In this document: positions 1-6,607 of the stretch, in pieces
How the letters are laid out: each line of letters begins with the position of its first letter
Numbering within the stretch: position 1 is the stretch's first letter
NCBI GenBank assembly: GCA_041179425.1
Contig: JBEGTL010000345.1
Location: forward strand, 1-8,470
Reading direction: 5' to 3'
Source of the DNA: DASUME01 sp041179425
Lineage (GTDB): Bacteria > Myxococcota_A > Polyangia > Polyangiales > DASUME01
DNA: 8,470 nt
Made by a program: the position numbers and the translations under genes
The notes under the pieces: generated by a model
What the model saw: only the letters and a program-made list of their open reading frames with translations
The model's database searches: none
What the model was told of the DNA's origin: nothing

Positions 1-354
1 GAACGGTTTTTCGAGGTAGGCGCGGCAGCCTACCTGTGCGAGACGGAACGCATCTTCCGTCGAAGTTTGCCCACTCACTGCGATTGCAACCGGCGCAGGG
101 CGCCGCTGCGACGCGAGCTCGAGCAAACCAAACGCATCGCCATCGGGCAATGCAACGTCGGTGATGAGCAAGTCGGGGTTTTCTTCCAACAGCTCGATCC
201 CCTCTGCCACCGAACCTGCTTCGCTAACCTGTGCTCCCCATTGACGAACGACTCGCGCTAGCGAGCGACGCAAGGTCTCGTCGTCTTCGACGACAAGCAC
301 TCGCTTGAGTTGCGCGAGAGGATTTCTCGCGCTTTTGATTCTGGGCTCCGCCAT
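1..354 (-). CDS. Response regulator, receiver domain (partial, C-terminus outside window)
   Basis: This is a phosphorylation-controlled signalling protein. The reading frame is open from an ATG at 354-352 to the left edge, giving 118 residues. The receiver fold is clear: strand one VLVVEDDE at residues 19-26 with the acidic pocket, the phospho-acceptor Asp66 in LLITDVALPDGD, Ser94 in AVSG as the switch Ser/Thr, Tyr113 as the aromatic switch residue, and the conserved Lys116 followed by Pro117 in YLEKPF. All receiver positions needed for phosphorylation are present. An AAGGA lies 9 bases upstream of the ATG and supports this start; about 18 residues precede the domain. The output domain lies beyond the window, so DNA binding, enzymatic or stand-alone function cannot be told. 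No partner kinase is visible. The receiver call is firm; the subtype is unknown. Confidence 0.93.
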   Translation of the reverse strand, partial: MAEPRIKSARNPLAQLKRVLVVEDDETLRRSLARVVRQWGAQVSEAGSVAEGIELLEENPDLLITDVALPDGDAFGLLELASQRRPAPVAIAVSGQTSTEDAFRLAQVGCRAYLEKPF

Positions 355-379
355 AGGCCCCGTCCTTTTTGAGCTGCGC

Positions 380-399
380 GACAGGTACCCCCACCTGTC
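380..399 (-). promoter_or_regulatory. Short hairpin upstream of the response regulator
   Basis: A perfect 7-bp inverted repeat (380-386 with 393-399, GACAGGT/ACCTGTC) encloses a 6-base loop and sits 26-45 bases before the response regulator ATG. A second short inverted repeat (427-431 with 435-439, CCTTG/CAAGG) and a 10-base direct repeat CAAGGCCCTT (421-430 and 435-444) lie just beyond. They could be a leader hairpin or an operator; no function can be assigned. Confidence 0.3.
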
Positions 400-601
400 C
401 GACGGCGATTCTCGCGGAGACAAGGCCCTTGCGGCAAGGCCCTTTGCAGTGAAATCGCAAGAAACTTCGTTTTGCACCTGGTGCGGCGCGCCACGATTTC
501 GGCTGATTCCACACCCGCAAAATTACCGCGTGTTAGCATTAATTCATCGTCAACGTATCCGGCGGCGGCTCATGGCGGCGCTGGCTAAACGCGGGAAGAT
601 C

Positions 602-922
602 ATGAGTTTTCGAAGCAACTTGGAGCGAATCGCGGAGATCTACGGCGGCATCGCCATCTTCAGCGTGGACATTGGCAGCACCACCCACCGCGCCGGCGTG
701 CGCGCCGGGGACGTGCTCGTCGCAGTGAACGGCCGCCGCGTGCGACGGCTGGCCGAGTACGCCAGCGCACGCAAGCTCCAAGAAGAGCTCCTCGAATTGG
801 TGGTCGTGCGCGAGGGTCGCGAGATCAAGCTGTGGGCTGGCCACCATCTCGCGAGGCCCGGCGAGGGCAAGAAGCCCGAACAGACCGACACAGTCACCTG
901 CCCATGGCGAGGCGCCGCCTAA
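602..922 (+). CDS. Small stand-alone PDZ-domain protein
   Basis: A protein of 106 residues that is almost entirely one PDZ-like domain. The diagnostic stretch is AGVRAGDVLVAVNGRRV at residues 31-47, the bacterial HtrA/RseP-type turn where a GD pair precedes a strand ending in NG. It is followed by a charged helix (about 51-65) and a closing strand (VVVREGREIKLW). No signal peptide, membrane helix or protease domain is seen, so it is probably a cytosolic peptide-binding or scaffold protein; this is inference. The ATG at 602 was chosen because a GGGAAG lies just upstream (spacing only about 3) and the domain begins soon after. An in-frame ATG at 572 would add 10 residues, and the frame is open as far as 305, over the response regulator start. 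The stop (920-922) overlaps the stop of the convergent phosphatase gene. Confidence 0.72.
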   Translation: MSFRSNLERIAEIYGGIAIFSVDIGSTTHRAGVRAGDVLVAVNGRRVRRLAEYASARKLQEELLELVVVREGREIKLWAGHHLARPGEGKKPEQTDTVTCPWRGAA

Positions 923-937
923 CGGCTGCTGGGCAGG
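897..937. terminator. Candidate bidirectional terminator between convergent genes
   Basis: A perfect 8-bp inverted repeat (897-904 CCTGCCCA with 930-937 TGGGCAGG) spans the two overlapping stop codons. The 25-base GC-rich interior holds a second small inverted repeat, AGGCG/CGCCT. There is no T-run on either side, so it would be an atypical intrinsic terminator. It may simply be a structured coding end. Confidence 0.25.
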
Positions 938-2637
938 GACTCGGTGAGGGGCTTGCCGGTTGCGCTCGCGGGGAGCTTGAGCTGCAGGAGCGCCGCGATG
1001 GTGGACGCGATGTCTCGCGGATCGACCGGGCGCGCCACGTGCTGGGCGCGGGCCCCCGTGCCCCAGACCAAGATCGGGACTTGCGCGTCGTACGGCCACG
1101 GTGTGCCGTGCATGGCGGTGAGCTTTTCGGGCTGGGTGGCGAGCAGCCAGTGCTGCTTGGGCACGATGTAGACGTGTCCCGAGCGCTCCGCGTGCGTGCT
1201 CTGTTCCATGCGCGTCTTGAAGAGCTGCTCGGGCCCGGTGCCTGCGACGAGCTCGCTGCGCGTGTAGGCGCCGTACACGCCCGGCACCGTCTTGGCTAGC
1301 TCGACCGCCGCTCGCTCGACCTCGGCCAGATCCAGCGACAGGGAAGCGATGCGCTGCTCGTCGAGGATGAGCGATGGGTTGACGAAGTCGCTGACCAGCT
1401 CGACGCCGACGTCGAAGCGCGTGCGCAGACCGGCGTCGACCGTGCTGCGCAGCAGGTTGGGGTCGACGCGGCCTGCGTCCTGGCCCTTGGCGGCGAAGAA
1501 CTCGGGCGACTCGCAGCCGCCGTGGTCCGCGGACAGGAACGCAAAGTAGCGGCCCTTGCCGACGCGTGCGTCGAGCAACTCGAACAGCTGCGCGAGCAAG
1601 CGATCGAACTGCAGCAGGTTGTCCTCGGCTTCTCGACTCTCGGGCCCGAACGCGTGGCCGACGTAGTCCGTGGACGAGAAGCTCACCGCGAGCAGGTCTG
1701 CCACGCGGTCTTCGCCGAGCGGCTCGTGCTCGAGCAGCGTGCGCACGAAGGAGAAGGTGAGCGCATCGCCCGCCGGCGTCGACTTGATGGCGTGCAGGTA
1801 CTGCGCCCCCGTGACCGTGCCGTACGCGTGGGGGAAGACGGTGCCGAGCACCGCGCCGCCGCGCTGTTCCCAGGGGTGGTCATCGCGTGCGACGTACGCG
1901 CTCTCGGCCTCGAGCAGCTGCCAGCCCTTGGCCCGGTACGCCTCGGCCGGATTCTGCGCGGCGAACGCCTCGACCCACGGCGGCAGACGCTCGACGTAGT
2001 AGCGGCTGCTGATGAAGCTGCCGGCACCGTCGTCGAGCCAGTAGGCCACCCCCTTGTGTCCCGCGAGCAGGATGGCGGAGCGCTCTTTCTCGGAGACGGC
2101 GCGCACCAGCGCGTGCGGCCGCTCGCCGACCAGCACGTCGCCGACGGTATCGACCAAGAGCCGCACCGGCGACTTGCCCATCCCGCTGCTGCCGAGCAGC
2201 TCGGACGCCGCGTCGTCCACGGCGTAGATGCGCGCACCACGCTCGGACCACTCGTTGCCGACGATGCCGTGATCGCGCGGCAACGCGCCCGTCGAAAGCG
2301 TGGCGTGGCCGACCGCGGTCTCGGTCGCGCTGTGCGCGTAGGCCGCTGCGTCGTAGACGACCCCTTCGTCGTAGAAACGACGAAAGCCGCCCTTGCCGAA
2401 GCGCGCCATCAGCTTGCCGGGCATGTCGGCGCGCAGCTGATCGATGCTGATGAGCACGGCCAGGGACGGCGTGTCGGGCCCTTCGTGCGCGACCTCGCGG
2501 GCATGGGCCGTGGCGCTGGGCGCGCTCGACGCAGTGCGCGCTGCGCAGCCGCCCAAAGCCAGCACGCCGAGACACGACAGAGTGAGGGACGCGGGCCCGA
2601 GAGCGCGCGAGACGGCCATCCGAGGGAGCGCGAACAT
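919..2637 (-). CDS. PafA-like alkaline phosphatase/phosphodiesterase lipoprotein
   Basis: A 572-residue member of the alkaline phosphatase superfamily that would hydrolyse phosphate esters outside the inner membrane with two metal ions. The N-terminus has a hydrophobic segment ending in a lipobox-like LGGC (Cys31), suggesting a lipoprotein. The catalytic set matches PafA: metal ligand Asp66 (SIDQ), nucleophile Thr107 (ETAVGH), Asn128 (GIVGN), a K-x-R pair Lys184/Arg186 (SEKERSAIL), Asp324 and His328 (TDYVGH), Asp371 and His372 (SADHGG), and His510 (MHGTP). The spacings Asp66-Thr107 (41) and Thr107-Asn128 (21) equal those I recall for PafA (D38, T79, N100). The K-x-R pair points to phosphate monoesters rather than diesters as preferred substrate. 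The start is uncertain: ATG at 2637 or six codons later, neither with a clear Shine-Dalgarno. The gene is divergent from pyrC. Confidence 0.9.
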   Translation of the reverse strand: MFALPRMAVSRALGPASLTLSCLGVLALGGCAARTASSAPSATAHAREVAHEGPDTPSLAVLISIDQLRADMPGKLMARFGKGGFRRFYDEGVVYDAAAYAHSATETAVGHATLSTGALPRDHGIVGNEWSERGARIYAVDDAASELLGSSGMGKSPVRLLVDTVGDVLVGERPHALVRAVSEKERSAILLAGHKGVAYWLDDGAGSFISSRYYVERLPPWVEAFAAQNPAEAYRAKGWQLLEAESAYVARDDHPWEQRGGAVLGTVFPHAYGTVTGAQYLHAIKSTPAGDALTFSFVRTLLEHEPLGEDRVADLLAVSFSSTDYVGHAFGPESREAEDNLLQFDRLLAQLFELLDARVGKGRYFAFLSADHGGCESPEFFAAKGQDAGRVDPNLLRSTVDAGLRTRFDVGVELVSDFVNPSLILDEQRIASLSLDLAEVERAAVELAKTVPGVYGAYTRSELVAGTGPEQLFKTRMEQSTHAERSGHVYIVPKQHWLLATQPEKLTAMHGTPWPYDAQVPILVWGTGARAQHVARPVDPRDIASTIAALLQLKLPASATGKPLTESLPSSR

Positions 2638-2689
2638 GGCCCAGGATTAGCACGCGCACGCAGCCGGACCGCCGTGTTATAGCGGCCGC
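2638..2689. promoter_or_regulatory. Divergent promoter region between phosphatase and pyrC
   Basis: Only 52 bases separate the two divergent starts. The sequence GTTATAGC at 2676-2683 is the only AT-rich patch. On the minus strand it reads TATAAC, five of six matches to a -10 box, which would give the phosphatase mRNA a leader of about 30 bases. On the plus strand TATAGC (four of six) would place the transcript start close to the pyrC GTG at 2690. No good -35 element is seen on either strand, and pyrC has no Shine-Dalgarno, so a leaderless pyrC transcript is possible. Confidence 0.4.
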
Positions 2690-4051
2690 GTGAAGCTCAC
2701 CTTCGACCTCGTCTTGCGCGGCGGCAGCTGCGTGACCAGCACGGGCATCGTGCACACCGACATCGGCGTGCGCGCAGGCAAGATCGCAGCGGTGGGCGAT
2801 CTGGGGCGGGCCAGTGCGGAGCGTGAGATCGACGTGAAGGGCTTACACGTGCTGCCCGGCGTGATCGACTCGCAGGTGCACTTTCGCGAGCCCGGGCTGA
2901 CCCACAAAGAAGACCTCGAGAGCGGCACGCGCGGCGCAGCGCTGGGCGGCGTCACGGCCATCTTCGAGATGCCCAACACCAACCCGTCCACCACCACGCA
3001 AGAGGCGCTGGACCACAAGCTTCTGCTCGCACGCGGCCGCACCTGGGTCGACCACGCATTCTTCATCGGCGCGGCCGCCGACAACGCCGAGCAGCTGGGC
3101 GAGCTCGAGCGCACGCCGGGCTGCGCGGGGGTCAAGGTGTTCTTGGGCAGCTCGACCGGCTCGCTGCTGGTCGACGACGCTGCGGTGCTGCGCCGCGTGC
3201 TGCGCAGTGGGCGCCGTCGCGTGGCCATCCACGCCGAGGACGAAGCACGCCTACGCGAGCGCAAGGTCCTGCTCGAGGACCCTGCCGTGACCGTGCACGC
3301 GCACCCCGTGTGGCGCGACGAGCAGAGCGCGCTCTTGGCGACCCAACAGGTGCTGCGCCTGGCCCGCGAAGAAGGCAGGCCGCTGCACATCCTGCACGTC
3401 AGCACGCAGGACGAGCTCCCGCTGCTCGAGCAGCACCGCGACCTGGCCACCATGGAGGTCACGCCGCAGCACCTGACGCTGACCGCGCCCGACTGTTACG
3501 ACCGGCTCGGCACCTACGCGCAGATGAACCCGCCGCTGCGCGACGAAGCGCACCAGCAAGCCTTGTGGAACGCCCTGCGTGAGGGGCTCGTCGATGTGAT
3601 TGGCTCCGATCACGCGCCGCACACCCAAGCCGAAAAAGACCGCCCCTACCCCGAGAGCCCGAGCGGCATGCCCGGCGTGCAGACGCTCGTCCCGGTCATG
3701 CTCACGCACGTCAACGCCGGCCGGCTCTCGCTCGAGCGGTTCGTCGAGCTGACCAGCGCCGGCCCCGCGCGCGTGTACGACGTCGCGGGCAAGGGCCGCA
3801 TCGCGCTCGGCTACGACGCGGACTTCACGGTCGTCGACATGGGTCGCCGCGTGCGGCTCGACGACAGCTGGATCGCCAGTCGCTGCGGGTGGACGCCCTT
3901 TGCGGGCATGGAGGTCCACGGCTTTCCGCTGATCACCATCGTGCGCGGCCAGCTGGTGATGCGCGAGGGCGAGCTCTTGGGCGCCCCGTGCGGAGAGCCG
4001 GTGCGCTTTGCGACGGCGCTGCCGCGCGCGCGAGTGCGCCCCGCCTCGTAA
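2690..4051 (+). CDS. pyrC: Dihydroorotase
   Basis: Catalyses the reversible cyclisation of carbamoyl aspartate to dihydroorotate, the third step of pyrimidine synthesis, in the cytosol. The 453 residues form an amidohydrolase barrel of usual length. Landmarks are the metal motif region DSQVHFREPG (60-69), EMPNTNP (93-99), the lysine expected to be carboxylated, Lys149, in GVKVFLGSSTG, metal ligands His181 (AIHAED) and His236 (HILHVS), the NPPLR substrate motif (280-284) and catalytic Asp307 in GSDHAPH. The first His of the usual HxH pair is Gln62, a variant I recall in some Bacteroidetes-type dihydroorotases, so it need not mean loss of activity. An allantoinase or hydantoinase is less likely because of NTNP and NPPLR. 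The start is a GTG with no Shine-Dalgarno. The redox genes follow 55 bases downstream on the same strand. Confidence 0.9.
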   Translation: MKLTFDLVLRGGSCVTSTGIVHTDIGVRAGKIAAVGDLGRASAEREIDVKGLHVLPGVIDSQVHFREPGLTHKEDLESGTRGAALGGVTAIFEMPNTNPSTTTQEALDHKLLLARGRTWVDHAFFIGAAADNAEQLGELERTPGCAGVKVFLGSSTGSLLVDDAAVLRRVLRSGRRRVAIHAEDEARLRERKVLLEDPAVTVHAHPVWRDEQSALLATQQVLRLAREEGRPLHILHVSTQDELPLLEQHRDLATMEVTPQHLTLTAPDCYDRLGTYAQMNPPLRDEAHQQALWNALREGLVDVIGSDHAPHTQAEKDRPYPESPSGMPGVQTLVPVMLTHVNAGRLSLERFVELTSAGPARVYDVAGKGRIALGYDADFTVVDMGRRVRLDDSWIASRCGWTPFAGMEVHGFPLITIVRGQLVMREGELLGAPCGEPVRFATALPRARVRPAS

Positions 4052-4096
4052 CTTGGTCGCGGGCACGCCGAGAGGGCATGCTCGCACCGAGAACGT

Positions 4097-4102
4097 AGGA
4101 GG
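4097..4102 (+). promoter_or_regulatory. Ribosome binding site deciding the VKOR fusion start
   Basis: AGGAGG stands 4 bases before GTG 4107. It supports that start over the in-frame ATG at 4128 (25 bases away) and over the longer frame beginning inside pyrC. Confidence 0.7.
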
Positions 4103-4106
4103 AGCT

Positions 4107-5297
4107 GTGCCACACGCCTTCTTGATCATGGCACTGGTGGGCTCGAGCCTGGGACTCATCTTCTCGGCGGTCTCTACCTACGACTTCGTGGCGCACCTCG
4201 ACCGTCAGGTGCACGGCCTGCACTGCTCGTTCTTGCCCGGCCTCGGCGCGCCCGACGTGAGCGGTGCAACCGGCTGCCACGTCACCATGATGAGCCCGTA
4301 CTCGTCGGTGCTGCGCGAGACGTTCTGGGGCGGCATCCCCATCACGCTGCCCGCCATGGCGGTGTTTGCGTTCTTGCTCTTCTGGGGGCTCTCGGTGTGG
4401 CTGACCGATCGGCTGGCCGACACGCGCGCAACGGGCTTTTACGTGATCGCGTCGCTGGTGCCGGTGGTGGCTTCCCTCGGCATGGCCACCATCGCCGTCC
4501 GCGAGCTCTCCACATTTTGCAAGATCTGCGTCGGCATCTACATCGCGAGCGCGCTCACGGCGCTCGGCGCGTTCATCACGTACCGCCGTGCCGAGCGCAG
4601 CGCACCCGCGCGCGAGCCGTTGTCGTACGGCGGGCTTGGCGTGGCGTTCGCGATAGGCTGTTTGTTCGTGGGCACCGCCACCGTCGCGTACGCGGTGCAA
4701 GCCCCTGACTTCTCGCGCTACGTGGGCAGCTGCGGCAGCCTGCCCAAACCCGCCGACCCGCAGCACGCGCTGCTGACGGTGGGCAGCAAGACGGGCTCGC
4801 CCGTGCTGATCGAGGTGCTCGACCCGCTGTGTCCCGCCTGCCGTGGCTTCGAGCAGCGACTCGCGCACCTGGCGCTGGGCAAGCAGGCCAAGCGTGACGT
4901 GCTGTTGTTCCCACTCGATAACAGCTGCAACTGGATGGTGGATCGCGCCGTGCACCCCGGAGCGTGCGCGATCAGCGAGGCCCTGCTGTGCGCCGGAGAC
5001 ACCGCCGACGACGTGCTCGCCTGGGCGTTTCGAGAGCAAGAGACCATCGTGGCGGCCGAGCGCGCCGAAAAAGGCGCCGCCGCCAAGCTCGCGGTGGCGC
5101 ACTTCCCGTCTCTCACCGGCTGCATCGGCTCGAGCAAGGTGCGCGCCCGGCTCAACAAGGCGCTGCGCTGGGCGGTGGACAACCAGCTGCCCGTGCTCAC
5201 GCCGCAGCTGTACCTCGAGGGCAAGCGGCTGTGCGACGCCGACACCGACCTCGGACTCGACTACATGCTCACGCGCCTGTCGGCGCACAAGCGCTGA
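4107..5297 (+). CDS. VKOR-thioredoxin fusion, disulfide-forming membrane oxidoreductase
   Basis: A 396-residue inner-membrane protein that probably makes disulfides in the periplasm and hands electrons to quinone, replacing a DsbA/DsbB pair. Residues 1-158 are a vitamin K epoxide reductase domain: helices at about 5-27, 77-99, 111-131 and 137-158, loop cysteines Cys40 and Cys57, the MSPYSSV..FWGGIP segment, and the active CxxC FCKIC (Cys138/Cys141). A fifth helix (about 176-198) leads to a DsbA-like domain with CPAC (242-245) and a cis-proline Thr365-Pro366. Extra cysteines lie near CNWMV, HPGAC, ALLCAGD and TGCIG. The GTG at 4107 was chosen because AGGAGG (4097-4102) precedes it by 4 bases; ATG at 4128 lies too far from that site, and a longer frame to 4008 would overlap pyrC. 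It heads a three-gene unit, 12 bases before the next gene. Confidence 0.9.
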   Translation: MPHAFLIMALVGSSLGLIFSAVSTYDFVAHLDRQVHGLHCSFLPGLGAPDVSGATGCHVTMMSPYSSVLRETFWGGIPITLPAMAVFAFLLFWGLSVWLTDRLADTRATGFYVIASLVPVVASLGMATIAVRELSTFCKICVGIYIASALTALGAFITYRRAERSAPAREPLSYGGLGVAFAIGCLFVGTATVAYAVQAPDFSRYVGSCGSLPKPADPQHALLTVGSKTGSPVLIEVLDPLCPACRGFEQRLAHLALGKQAKRDVLLFPLDNSCNWMVDRAVHPGACAISEALLCAGDTADDVLAWAFREQETIVAAERAEKGAAAKLAVAHFPSLTGCIGSSKVRARLNKALRWAVDNQLPVLTPQLYLEGKRLCDADTDLGLDYMLTRLSAHKR

Positions 5298-5309
5298 AGG
5301 AGGTTCGTC

Positions 5310-6008
5310 ATGGGACGTGGCATCGCGCTGGTGGCTGGGTTTTTGTTGTTCTTGCTGCCGGCCGTGCTGGTCAGCAGCTGGGTGCGCGGTGCCGATACCC
5401 GACTCACCAGCGCAGAGCTCACCCCCGCCGAGGCAGCGCCTCAGGTGGCGGTCGCTCAACAAGCCAACGAGGCGTACTGCACGCAGGGACTCAAGCAGAT
5501 CCTGCGCCGTGTGCTCACCAGCTGTGGCCTGATCGGCGGCTCGGGAGGGCGTGGCTGTCAGCCGCTCGAGGCCAAGAACGTGGCCACCATGGCAGGCAGC
5601 GACTTCAACGCGTTGTTCGTGCCCATGAAAGAGCGTGGCGGCATCGTGCAGTTCCCGCTGGGGGCGAGTGAGCTCGACCCGGGTGCGGCGGCGTTGATCG
5701 ATCGCGTGTTCGCGGACCGCGCGGGGGCGAGCTACTTCTTCGTGGTCGCGCGCGCGTCGCAAGACGGTGCCACCGAGTTCAACCGCGCGCTGTCCGAGCA
5801 GCGCGCCCAGGCTGTGATGAATCACTTGCACACCACGTTCGATGATCCAGAGCTCGACAAGCAGGTGGGCCTGCTGTGGCTGGGTGAGGAGTACGCGCAG
5901 CTCGACCCCAGCTTCTGCGCTTGGCCGCGCAGCGGCGCCGCCGAGAGTTGCCGGCCCGACGAGCTCAACCGCAGTGCGTTCTTGGCCTGGATCGAGTGCC
6001 GCCTGTGA
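5310..6008 (+). CDS. Cysteine-rich anchored protein with a degenerate OmpA-like domain
   Basis: A 232-residue envelope protein. Residues 5-21 form a hydrophobic signal or anchor helix, followed by an Ala/Pro/Glu-rich linker. Residues about 112-195 resemble the OmpA C-terminal peptidoglycan-binding fold: a strand IVQFPLGASELDPGA, a second strand FFVVARASQDG, then NRALSEQRAQAV (158-169), which carries the family's N..LS..RA pattern and the conserved Arg165. The usual TD of the second motif is absent, so peptidoglycan binding is uncertain. Six cysteines (57, 72, 83, 203, 214, 230) flank the domain, three on each side, an even number suited to disulfides. AAGGAGG (5297-5303), starting in the preceding stop codon, lies 6 bases before the ATG. 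It is co-transcribed with the VKOR fusion and overlaps the thioredoxin gene by one base, so it may be a substrate or partner of those enzymes (inference). Confidence 0.8.
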   Translation: MGRGIALVAGFLLFLLPAVLVSSWVRGADTRLTSAELTPAEAAPQVAVAQQANEAYCTQGLKQILRRVLTSCGLIGGSGGRGCQPLEAKNVATMAGSDFNALFVPMKERGGIVQFPLGASELDPGAAALIDRVFADRAGASYFFVVARASQDGATEFNRALSEQRAQAVMNHLHTTFDDPELDKQVGLLWLGEEYAQLDPSFCAWPRSGAAESCRPDELNRSAFLAWIECRL

Positions 6009-6607
6009 TGCGCACGGCGAAGGCCCTCGCACGCCCATCGCTGCTCGGTTTGCTGGTCCTCGTCGCGGCGTGCGACGAGTCCAAGGGTGGCAGTGCAACA
6101 CCTCCTCCGCGCGTCGAGGCAATCACCAGCAAGAGCAGCGACGACAAGCCCACCGATCTATGCGACGTGGTGCCCGGCGCGGGCCGGAATACCTTTGTTT
6201 TTCCCGAGCTCGCGGGCGCGGCACCTGCGGTCGGCGGCGGGTACCGCTGGATCAACGTGTGGGCCACCTGGTGTCCCCCGTGCGTCGAAGAGCTGCCGCT
6301 GCTGCACAAGCTGGGCGCAGAGTTTGCCAAGAGCGGTGCCAAGGTTTCGCTTCAGCTGCTCTCGGTCGACGCCACCCAGGCCGCCGTCGACACCTTCCAG
6401 GCGGCCCATCCCGAGGTGGCAGGCAGCCTGCGCATCGCGGACTTCGCGACGCTCGAGAGCTGGCTCACCAGCATCGGCCTCGACAAGGGCGCGACCCTCC
6501 CGGTGCACGTATTCGTGGATCCTGCGGGCAAGGTGATCTGCAGTCGGACCGGGGCGATCGCGGAGAGCGATGTGCCTAGGGTGAAGCGGCTGCTGGGGGT
6601 GCCTTGA
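6008..6607 (+). CDS. TlpA/ResA-like thioredoxin-fold lipoprotein
   Basis: A 199-residue thiol-disulfide oxidoreductase tethered to the membrane. A signal peptide ends in the lipobox LVAAC (Cys22). The thioredoxin domain starts near residue 79 with the strand WINVWATWCPPC, giving active Cys89/Cys92 with the CPPC of the TlpA/ResA group, followed by EELPLL. The cis-proline is Pro165 in ATLPVHVFVDPAGKV. Two further cysteines, Cys52 and Cys178, lie outside the active site. TlpA-type proteins usually reduce disulfides, for example in cytochrome c maturation or copper insertion; no such genes are visible here, so the substrate is unknown. The ATG (6008-6010) shares a base with the previous stop (TGATG), implying translational coupling, and there is no strong ribosome site. 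An upstream in-frame ATG at 5921 was rejected because it would bury the signal peptide. Confidence 0.92.
   Translation: MRTAKALARPSLLGLLVLVAACDESKGGSATPPPRVEAITSKSSDDKPTDLCDVVPGAGRNTFVFPELAGAAPAVGGGYRWINVWATWCPPCVEELPLLHKLGAEFAKSGAKVSLQLLSVDATQAAVDTFQAAHPEVAGSLRIADFATLESWLTSIGLDKGATLPVHVFVDPAGKVICSRTGAIAESDVPRVKRLLGVP

Noticed and set aside
305..601. Longer N-terminus for the PDZ protein
   Set aside because: It would overlap the response regulator start and adds sequence with no domain or ribosome site.
1522..2682. Plus-strand open frame of 386 residues
   Set aside because: It is antisense to the phosphatase, whose catalytic motifs are intact; the composition is typical of an antisense shadow.
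4008..4106. Upstream extension of the VKOR fusion
   Set aside because: It would overlap the end of pyrC and adds an Arg-rich stretch before the first membrane helix; the AGGAGG supports GTG 4107.
3933..6122. Very long minus-strand open frame (729 residues)
   Set aside because: It lies antisense to pyrC and the redox genes, whose products have clear motifs. Its translation is Arg/His/Ala-rich with no recognisable domain, as expected for the opposite strand of GC-rich genes.
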